Shown here: positions 6,575 to 12,708 of the stretch, piece after piece
Layout: every line of letters starts with the position of its first letter
Numbering within the stretch: position 1 is the stretch's first letter
Assembly (NCBI RefSeq): GCF_000278725.1
Contig: NZ_ALCA01000055.1
Span: 1 to 13,715 of the forward strand
Reading direction: 5' to 3'
Origin: Actinomyces sp. ICM47
GTDB taxonomy: Bacteria; Actinomycetota; Actinomycetes; Actinomycetales; Actinomycetaceae
Length of the DNA: 13,715 nt
Made by a program: the position numbers and the translations under genes
Notes under the pieces: generated by a model
Seen by the model: only the letters and a program-made list of their open reading frames with translations
Told to the model about the DNA's origin: nothing
Database searches by the model: none

Positions 6575-9500
6575 CTACTTATTCTTGCCTGCGTTCTTCT
6601 TGCCGGAGGCCTTTTTGGTGGTTCCCTTCTTGGAGCTGCCCTTCTTGCTGCCCTTCTTCGTGGACGACTTAGCGGGCTCGTTCTCCTCGGAAGCGGAGGC
6701 GTCAGCAGCCTCGGCGGAGGCATCCTTATCGGATGCCTTTTCCTCAGCTTCCTCCTTCACCTCGGGGGCCTCCTTCGCCTCTTTGTTGGTTCCCTTCTTG
6801 GAGCTGCCCTTCTTGCCACCCTTCTTCGAGGACGACTTGGCGGGCTTCTTCTCCTCGGAAGTGGAGGCGTCAGCAGCCTCGGTGGAGGCGTCAGCATCCT
6901 CAGCCGACTCTTCCTGCGCCTCGGACGCGGAATCAGCTTCGGCGGAAGCAGCCTCATCAGCCTCCTTTTCCTCAGCCTCCTCCTTCACCTCGGGCGCGGA
7001 CTCAGCCTCGACCTCGGCGGAAGCAGCCTCATCGGCCACCTTTTCCTCAGCCGACTCTTCCTTCACCTCGGACGCGGACTCAGCCTCGGCCTCGGCGGAA
7101 GCGTCAGCAGCCTCAGTCGGCTCTTCCTCCGCCTCGGACGCAGGCGTCGCTTCAGCGGAGGCAGCCTCATCGGCCACCTCTTCCTCCGCCTCCTCCTTCA
7201 CCTCGGACGCGGACTCAGCCTCGGCCTCGGCGGAAGTGGTAGCATCCTCAGCCGACTCTTCCTCCGTCTCGGACGCAGAATCAGCTTCGGCGGAGGCAGC
7301 CTCATCAGCCTCCTTTTCCTCAGCCTCCTCCTTCACCTCGGACGCGGACTCAGCCTTGGCCTCGGCGGAAGCGGCCTCATCGGCCACCTTTTCCTCAGCC
7401 TCCTCCTTCACCTCGGGCGCGGACTCAGCCTCGACGGAGGCGTCAGCATCCTCAGCCGACTCTTCCTGCACCTCGGACGCGGACTCAGCCTCGGCGGAAG
7501 CAGCCTCATCGGCCACCTTTTCCTCGGCTTGCCCCTTGGCGGAATCAGCATTTTCAACGGGTTCTTCCGCAGCAGGATGCTCGGCGCTCGCCAGCACGAC
7601 CGTGTCGTCGGCGGCGGGTGCCGCCTTGATCGCCGGAAGGACCTGCGTGTCTGCCTGATCCGGCGTGGGCGCGACCTTGATGGGAGGCATGACGGCGGTC
7701 TCTTCGACATCCCGCACATCGGCGGCCGTGGGCGCGGGCGGCTCGGCCAGGGGCTGCGCCTGCGTGGCAGCGCCAGCCGCAACCTTCGTCGCACCCGCGG
7801 CCTTCTCAGCGTCACTCGAGGCTGCGGGAGGCGCGGACTGTGCCACGGCCTCGTCGGCGTCGGAGTCCTCGCCGCGCTTGTCGAGGCCGAGGACCGGAAC
7901 CTGACCGGTCACCGTGCGCAGCATGGCTGCTTCAGCGCCGGTGGGGGCCACCGCTGGGAAGAAATCCATGATCGAGACGCGCGGCGGAACCATCGTCGGA
8001 GTCGGGCGGATTTCATCCTCGAGGCGCATCTCCTCGGCGACCGCGTACCAGCCGGGGTGGATGTCCGGTTCGTCGGGTCCCTCCGTCTCCGCGGCCTCCT
8101 CAGGCTTATCGGCGGGCTTGTCGGTTTCCTGCACAGGCACCTCCGGCTGCACCGGTCGTTCCGGCTGCGCAGGCGCTTCCGGTTCCTCCGCGGTCGTGGC
8201 CGCGGTCGGTCGTTCCGACTGTGCGGGCACTTCCGACTCCTCCGCGGTCGTGGCCGCGGCTGACTGTGCCAGCGCTTCCTGCTGTGCCGGGGTCGCCGGC
8301 GTAGTCGGCTGCGCAGGAGCTACAGCCTGTGCGGGCTTGCCCGACTCTTCCGAGGAAGTTTCCTCCTGCGACGCCGCCATCTCTGCGGGGGTCGGCGCGG
8401 GCGGCGGCACGAGCGCAGGCCTGCCGGCGTACACCATGTTCGTGGTGACGGGGTTCTCGGCGCGCTCGACCGACGCTTCGTCGCCCTGTTTCACGGACGT
8501 TTCACGCTCCCCGACGGGGGCAGTCGCCTGCTCCTTCTCGCTCGAAGGGGCCGCGGCGTCGGTGTCGTCATCCGTATCGGACGAGGCCGGGGCATCCTCG
8601 GGTTCATCTCCGTCGGCCGGCGCGGCAGCGGTTTCCGTTGCGGCATCGTCGGCAGTCTCAGGTTCCTCGGAAGCGGGATCCTCGACCGGAGTGTCATCCG
8701 ACGTCGCGTTCTCCGCTTCCTGCGCAGGAGCAGCCTGCTTGGCCTCGGAGGTCTCGTCGGCGTCGTTCTCGGTCGACGCGGTGTCACCGGACGCTTCAGC
8801 GGCGGACGCAGCCTGCTCATCGGCAGGTTCAGCCGCGGCGGGTTCGTCCTTCTCGTCCCTGGCGGATTCCTCGGAGGCGGTCGCCGCCTCGTCGGAATCG
8901 GACTCTGCAGGAGCGGACTCGCTCATATCTGCTTCACTCACGGCTGATTCAGCTGCGGCGGACTCGGCCTGCTTATCGGCAGGTTCAGCCGCGGCGGGAG
9001 TTTCACCCTGAGCAGCGTCGGATTCCTCGGTCTCGACGACTGCCGCCTCCACGGTTGCGGCCTCATCAGTCGCGGCAGGGGCCTCGGACTGAGCCTCCGT
9101 TTCCTTTTCCTGATCGTCTTTGGCCTGATCTGCTTCAGCCTGACCAGAGCCAGCGGGGGTTTCAGCAGTCTCCGAAACGGACTGTTCGGATGCCTCGGGA
9201 GCGGCCTGCGCAGCCTCGGCGGGAGCCTCAGCCTCGGCAGGATCGACCGTTTCCGCCTGCGCAGGAGCAGGATCGACCGTTTCGGCAGAGTGAGATTCTT
9301 CACCAGCAACTTCAGTCGGCTTAGCGGCAGAGTCAGCCGATGAGGACTGGTTCTGCGCCTTCTTGGTCGCCTCATCGGAGGTAGAAGTCGGCTTGTCGGG
9401 ACCGGACTTCGCTGTGGCTGCGGATGCGGGCGCCTCGGCCTCGGGAGCGGGAGGCATGGAAGCCCCGGGAGCCTCGACAGGTTCGACTCCGACGGCAGCC

Positions 9501-11272
9501 AGCGCGGTGGTCGCCTCATCGTCCATGGCCTTGGACTCGGCAGCGTAGCGACGCTCGCGCGCCTCACGGCGATCCTGAACGCGGCGAGAGTTAGCCTCGC
9601 GCTCGGCGAAGACCTCCTCGCCAGGGCCGGACAGGGCTGCGGCGCGCTCGTCGGCCTCGACCGAACCGGAGAAGAGACGCTCCCCACGACCGACGGATGT
9701 AGTCGTCAGAGTCTCGGTGACCTGCGGGTTCTTGTTACTTGCGGCCTCGATGATCTTGCGCAGCGCGGACTTGGAGATCACCTGAGTCTCGTCGGGAGCG
9801 GGTCCCTGTCCCTCGGCCATTTCTCGCTGACGATCAGCCATCGCACGGCGTCGAATCCGCTTTGCCTTGCGGCGTGCGGCAACCATGCGTGCGGCGTGCG
9901 CCGCGTCCTTGGGCTGCTCGCGAACGGCCCCCTCAGCGCGGACCGACGAGGCCGCACCACCCAGGGCGGAATCCTGAGACGAGCGCTGTGCCCCACCCGT
10001 GTGGGAGGACGACGCGCCCGTCGCGGCCACGGCCTCGTTCGTGCCGGAGATCCCAGCGAGCTCGGCAGCCAAGCGCGCGATGCGTTCACGACTCATGTCT
10101 TTTTCGACGGTCACGGTCGCGCGAGGCTCGATGTGCTGGACGGGGCGAGCCCACGGCTCTTCGGCGACGATCCACGCGATGAGGTGCTCGCGCAGGTAAG
10201 CACGCAGGTCATTGAGGTTTCCGGAGTTCGTCGCGGACACGAGAACGCGCACGGTGATGGTCTGCGCGTCGGAGTCGGTGATCTGCACGGCCCACGTGCG
10301 GCCGTCCCACAGGTCGGTGGCAGCCAGGAGCTTCTCGACCTTCGCGCGGATCAGGGTCATGGGGGCGGACCAATCGAGCTTAAGCTCGACCGTGCCCAGC
10401 TGGGCGGCAGCGCGGCGGGTCCAGTTCTCGAAGGGCGTCTGCGTGAAGTAGCGGCAAGGGATGATGAGGCGGCGCTCGTCCCAAATGCGCACGACCACGT
10501 AGGAGAGCGTGATCTCCTCGACAGAACCCGTCTCCTGCTTGTCGCTGGCGATAACGACGTCGCCCATGCGGATCGCGTCAGTGAAGGCCAACTGCAGTCC
10601 GGCGAAAACGTTACCGAGGGTCTGCTGGGCAGCGAGACCGAAGATCACGGAAATAACACCCGCGGAGGCCAGGACGGTTGTCATGACCTGGCGGGCGGCG
10701 TCGAAGGTTCCGATCATGGCAACCGTGCCAACAAGGAGGACGATCACCTGAACCAAACGGCGCAGGACCTGGGCGCGGGTCTCGAAGCGGCGCGAACGGC
10801 CTCGGTCGGCGGCCTGTCGGGCCTTCGCGGCATCTTCGAAGACCCACGCGGCGGCGTAGCCCATCCACGTCATGCAGGCCAAGCCCGCGATGAGGAGCAG
10901 GTGCATGAGGAACGTCGTGACCGATGAGCCACCCCAGTCAGTGAGGCGGGGGTCCACGAGCGCGATCCCGAGTCCGACCCACGCGCCCCACGTGGCGAGC
11001 GCGAAGTGAGCGGGGCCGCGCACGCGACCCAGGACTGACGAGGCCATGGCAGACTTCGCCAACGCCTTACGCGCCAGGACGGACAGGACCACCGAGGCAA
11101 CCAGGCCAAGAACGGCACCGATGATGGGTCCGAGGAACAGGAGGGTCAAGTCGATGGTGGTATCCACGGCTGCCTCCGCGCCAGATTGCGAGTCAGCGGC
11201 GGCGCGCGCGAGCGCGCCTGAGGTTTGAGTTGAGATTTGAGTGAGGGCACCGAGTGCTGGTGTCAGAGTCAT
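6575..11272 (-). CDS. MscS-family mechanosensitive channel with a giant acidic repetitive tail
   Basis: The 1565-residue product starts at ATG 11272, with a TACCCT box six bases before it (likely leaderless), and ends at TAG 6575-6577. Residues 1-390 form an MscS channel module: membrane segments near 43-66, 88-106, 119-145 and 171-190, then the pore-lining helix region 196-230 (GVISVIFGLAAQQTLGNVFA), followed by the MscS beta domain (RMGDVVIASDKQETGSVEEITL, then IIPCRYFTQTPFENWTR) and the alpha/beta cytosolic cage. Typical MscS proteins have about 280-400 residues. From about 410 on, the tail is Ala/Glu/Ser/Pro-rich and strongly acidic, interrupted by one ordinary-looking island (about 1070-1134) and degenerate tandem repeats (about 1240-1525). 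It ends in Lys/Gly/Ser-rich basic stretches. The channel releases solutes on hypo-osmotic shock; the tail's role is unknown. The frame is open throughout, so it is not an artefact of a frameshift. Confidence 0.88.
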   Translation of the reverse strand: MTLTPALGALTQISTQTSGALARAAADSQSGAEAAVDTTIDLTLLFLGPIIGAVLGLVASVVLSVLARKALAKSAMASSVLGRVRGPAHFALATWGAWVGLGIALVDPRLTDWGGSSVTTFLMHLLLIAGLACMTWMGYAAAWVFEDAAKARQAADRGRSRRFETRAQVLRRLVQVIVLLVGTVAMIGTFDAARQVMTTVLASAGVISVIFGLAAQQTLGNVFAGLQLAFTDAIRMGDVVIASDKQETGSVEEITLSYVVVRIWDERRLIIPCRYFTQTPFENWTRRAAAQLGTVELKLDWSAPMTLIRAKVEKLLAATDLWDGRTWAVQITDSDAQTITVRVLVSATNSGNLNDLRAYLREHLIAWIVAEEPWARPVQHIEPRATVTVEKDMSRERIARLAAELAGISGTNEAVAATGASSSHTGGAQRSSQDSALGGAASSVRAEGAVREQPKDAAHAARMVAARRKAKRIRRRAMADRQREMAEGQGPAPDETQVISKSALRKIIEAASNKNPQVTETLTTTSVGRGERLFSGSVEADERAAALSGPGEEVFAEREANSRRVQDRREARERRYAAESKAMDDEATTALAAVGVEPVEAPGASMPPAPEAEAPASAATAKSGPDKPTSTSDEATKKAQNQSSSADSAAKPTEVAGEESHSAETVDPAPAQAETVDPAEAEAPAEAAQAAPEASEQSVSETAETPAGSGQAEADQAKDDQEKETEAQSEAPAATDEAATVEAAVVETEESDAAQGETPAAAEPADKQAESAAAESAVSEADMSESAPAESDSDEAATASEESARDEKDEPAAAEPADEQAASAAEASGDTASTENDADETSEAKQAAPAQEAENATSDDTPVEDPASEEPETADDAATETAAAPADGDEPEDAPASSDTDDDTDAAAPSSEKEQATAPVGERETSVKQGDEASVERAENPVTTNMVYAGRPALVPPPAPTPAEMAASQEETSSEESGKPAQAVAPAQPTTPATPAQQEALAQSAAATTAEESEVPAQSERPTAATTAEEPEAPAQPERPVQPEVPVQETDKPADKPEEAAETEGPDEPDIHPGWYAVAEEMRLEDEIRPTPTMVPPRVSIMDFFPAVAPTGAEAAMLRTVTGQVPVLGLDKRGEDSDADEAVAQSAPPAASSDAEKAAGATKVAAGAATQAQPLAEPPAPTAADVRDVEETAVMPPIKVAPTPDQADTQVLPAIKAAPAADDTVVLASAEHPAAEEPVENADSAKGQAEEKVADEAASAEAESASEVQEESAEDADASVEAESAPEVKEEAEEKVADEAASAEAKAESASEVKEEAEEKEADEAASAEADSASETEEESAEDATTSAEAEAESASEVKEEAEEEVADEAASAEATPASEAEEEPTEAADASAEAEAESASEVKEESAEEKVADEAASAEVEAESAPEVKEEAEEKEADEAASAEADSASEAQEESAEDADASTEAADASTSEEKKPAKSSSKKGGKKGSSKKGTNKEAKEAPEVKEEAEEKASDKDASAEAADASASEENEPAKSSTKKGSKKGSSKKGTTKKASGKKNAGKNK
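6621..6903 (-). repeat. 168-bp-offset duplication encoding two Lys-rich segments
   Basis: The 115 bp at 6621-6735 and 6789-6903 align almost base for base at an offset of exactly 168 bp (56 codons). Both copies encode a segment of the type AKSS.KKG.KKGSSKKGT next to an Ala/Ser/Glu spacer. The offset is a multiple of three, so the duplication lengthened the protein in frame. Confidence 0.8.
6905..7560 (-). repeat. Degenerate in-frame tandem repeats in the MscS tail
   Basis: Units of roughly 25-40 codons recur about eight times, built from EEKVADEAASAEAESAS- and EVKEEAEEK-like blocks with Asp/Thr/Pro substitutions. The copies are similar at DNA level (recurrent GCAGCCTCATCGGCCACC- and CTCCTTCACCTCGG-like words on the plus strand), pointing to recombination or slippage. 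Repeat number is therefore likely to vary between strains. Confidence 0.75.
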
Positions 11273-11367
11273 GCATTAAGGGTAGGCCGGGTAGCTGATG
11301 AATTCCTGTGAATTCTGCACAATTGCAATGTTTTTTAGTAACGTGGTGCGCATCATGCTTTTTCGTT

Positions 11368-11397
11368 TTGACGTATTGACGGACGTCTGCCTAAGAT
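11368..11397 (+). promoter_or_regulatory. Promoter of the tRNA-Glu-Asp-Phe cluster
   Basis: TTGACG (11368-11373), an 18-bp spacer and TAAGAT (11392-11397). A second TTGACG at 11376-11381 with TATATC (11397-11402, 15-bp spacer) overlaps it. The region 11273-11434 is AT-rich compared with its surroundings and holds no gene. It also has to contain the divergent mscS-like promoter. Confidence 0.6.
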
Positions 11398-11434
11398 ATA
11401 TCCCGTCTTCGGACGCCAGTTCGACGGCCAAAAG

Positions 11435-11507
<73 letters not shown>

Positions 11508-11539
11508 CCAGCCGGTCGCACATGTGAACGGCACAATTT

Positions 11540-11556
11540 AATAGGTCTTACCTATT
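11540..11556. repeat. Small inverted repeat between tRNA-Glu and tRNA-Asp
   Basis: AATAGG and CCTATT arms with a 5-base loop, four bases before tRNA-Asp. It could form a hairpin in the primary transcript that helps 5'-end processing, or be part of a second promoter (TTTAAT at 11537-11542). Confidence 0.25.
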
Positions 11557-11560
11557 GTAA

Positions 11561-11634
11561 GGCCCCGTAGCGCAGTTGGTTAGCGCGCCGCCCTGTCACG
11601 GCGGAGGTCGCGGGTTCAAGTCCCGTCGGGGTCG
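11561..11634 (+). tRNA. tRNA-Asp (anticodon GTC)
   Basis: The acceptor GGCCCCG pairs with CGGGGTC. The anticodon stem CCGCC/GGCGG has loop CTGTCAC, giving GTC. The T arm is GCGGG/CCCGT with loop TTCAAGT. The length is 74 nt and the discriminator is G. CCA is not encoded (CCG follows), unlike its two neighbours. Confidence 0.96.
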
Positions 11635-11662
11635 CCGACCAGACCGAATCGGTTCAGGTCTT

Positions 11663-11735
11663 GGCTCTGTAGCTCAGTTGGTAGAGCGTTCGACTGAAAA
11701 TCGAAAGGTCACCGGATCGACGCCGGTCGGAGCCA
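11663..11735 (+). tRNA. tRNA-Phe (anticodon GAA)
   Basis: The acceptor GGCTCTG pairs with CGGAGCC (one G-U pair). The D arm is GCTC/GAGC. The anticodon stem TTCGA/TCGAA has loop CTGAAAA, giving GAA. The T stem is ACCGG/CCGGT with loop ATCGACG, which has A instead of the near-universal T at position 54. The discriminator is A and CCA is encoded at 11736-11738. Confidence 0.93.
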
Positions 11736-11743
11736 CCAGCAAG

Positions 11744-11772
11744 CCCCGAAGCAATAGCTTCGGGGATTTTTG
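11744..11772 (+). terminator. Intrinsic terminator of the tRNA cluster
   Basis: A perfect 9-bp stem CCCCGAAGC / GCTTCGGGG with loop AATA, followed by ATTTTTGG. It lies 6 bases after the encoded CCA of tRNA-Phe. Confidence 0.9.
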
Positions 11773-12011
11773 GTTTTCCGGCACGGAGCGATGTCTGAGA
11801 TACGTATCACGTTCTTTTTTCTCTCTTACTTCACCCACCAACTGCCCGCACATCTCTCATACGTATCTGAGGGGCAATCACGGCAGATACACCCGGTGTG
11901 ACGTTGAACAAACTATACTTCTCGGTTCACGTCTCCCACGCCCGCCCAATGCGGACAACCCCACATGAGTGGGGGCGGCATCTCAAGGAAGATTAGCGAC
12001 CGATTCCCCGC
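11773..12011. other. Gene-free stretch with paired ATACGTAT palindromes
   Basis: No credible gene is seen between the tRNA terminator and the first CRISPR array. Two palindromes stand out: GATACGTATC (11799-11808) and ATACGTAT (11859-11866). They are flanked so that TCTGAGATACGTAT and ATACGTATCTGAGG form an inverted pair 60 bp apart. A TATACT box (11914-11919) has no matching -35. A CCCCAC/GTGGGG hairpin with a 4-base loop (11961-11976) mimics the stem of the type I-E repeat and may be one more decayed repeat. Confidence 0.45.
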
Positions 12012-12343
12012 CGATCTTCCCCGCGTGGGCATGGAAAACGATCTGCTGGATTGGAGGCTCTGCATGGCTCAGGGTTCATCCCCGCTCACGCGGGGAAAAC
12101 ACATAATGCGACGGGGTGGCCCGCCTGCCCGGGGATCACTCCCAGGTGGGCTGGCTGCCACCCTCATGCGTGCCGTATCACTATTTCGAGAAGGACTCAT
12201 CCCCGCTTACGCAGGGAATACCCGTCGGCTACGGTGATCGCGTTCGAATCCCGGGGATCATCCCTGCTAACGCGGGGAACACCTGGCCCACGGGAAGAAC
12301 AGTCTCAACGAGAGCGGATCATCCCTGCTTACGCGGGGAACAC
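12012..12343 (-). CRISPR. Short, decaying type I-E-like CRISPR array (28-nt repeats)
   Basis: The best repeats are at 12255-12282 and 12316-12343 (GGATCATCCCTGCT..ACGC type, ending GGGGAACAC; they differ by one base in the loop). Diverged copies are at 12194-12221 and 12073-12100; strongly decayed ones at 12133-12160 (little more than GGATCA and TCCC) and 12012-12039 (20 of 28 matches to the 12316 form with C at position 10). All spacings are 60-61 bp, leaving spacers of 32-33 nt, the type I-E geometry, and the CCC.GC/GCGGGG stem fits type I-E. By comparison with E. coli, where the crRNA strand begins with the GTTCCCCGC side, transcription should run on the minus strand. The leader would then lie right of 12343 and the old end on the left, which matches the leftward decay. 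No cas genes are in the window, so it may be an orphan remnant. Confidence 0.88.
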
Positions 12344-12708
12344 ACCGTCTGATCTGTGCAAACATCACACAGCTCAGGCAGATTATGGGAGCGCAGTTGA
12401 ACGCTTACCCCTAAACTACTCCTTCTATCGCACTCCTACAACCAAGGAAGCACAACTAGAAAGTCTAGTCAGACACAGATACGAGCGACCACAAGCACAT
12501 CAGACATTCAACCAATGAAAGCAGCTTCCGCAGCGCTCAGAAAATTAGTTCCCAGGATACTAGTTCGTCGGATCATCCAGGTATTCGGATCCGTTCCACT
12601 CACTAAATTCACCGCTATCATCATAGTTATACTGCAGAATCGATCAGAACTACCGTTGTACTCTTCTAAGCATCCTCACTTTGGCACACCAATGCACAGC
12701 TCGCCATC
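12344..12708. other. Inter-array region, presumed leader of the type I-E-like array
   Basis: 365 bp, clearly richer in A+T than the flanking chromosome, without a convincing gene. On the minus strand a CATAAT box (12382-12387) could start transcription about 30 bp before the 12343 repeat end. A 65-codon ORF (12515-12712) has no ribosome binding site and runs into the first repeat of the next array. I looked for an anti-repeat (tracrRNA) to the 36-nt repeat and found none. GGATCATCC at 12570-12578 matches the start of the I-E repeat, but the rest does not. Confidence 0.5.

Noticed and set aside
6024..8263. Two long plus-strand ORFs (544 and 595 codons) opposite the MscS tail
   Set aside because: They mirror the repetitive GC-rich minus-strand gene (Ser/Ala-rich and Leu/Gly/Arg-rich translations), have no family motif and overlap msrB and the fold-back structures. 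The minus-strand frame carries the recognisable MscS module.
11965..12518. Overlapping small ORFs reading IPAYAGNT- or SSPLTRG-like peptides
   Set aside because: These are translations of the type I-E-like repeats, a well-known source of false gene calls.
12570..12597. Extra type I-E-like repeat beginning GGATCATCC
   Set aside because: Only the first nine bases match, and it is about 10 bp off the 61-bp register counted from 12316.
12344..12708. tracrRNA next to the type II-like array
   Set aside because: No stretch complementary to the repeat (for example GGGATTGG or GATTGATTCCC words) was found on either strand. The only shared word is TATACTG near 12630.
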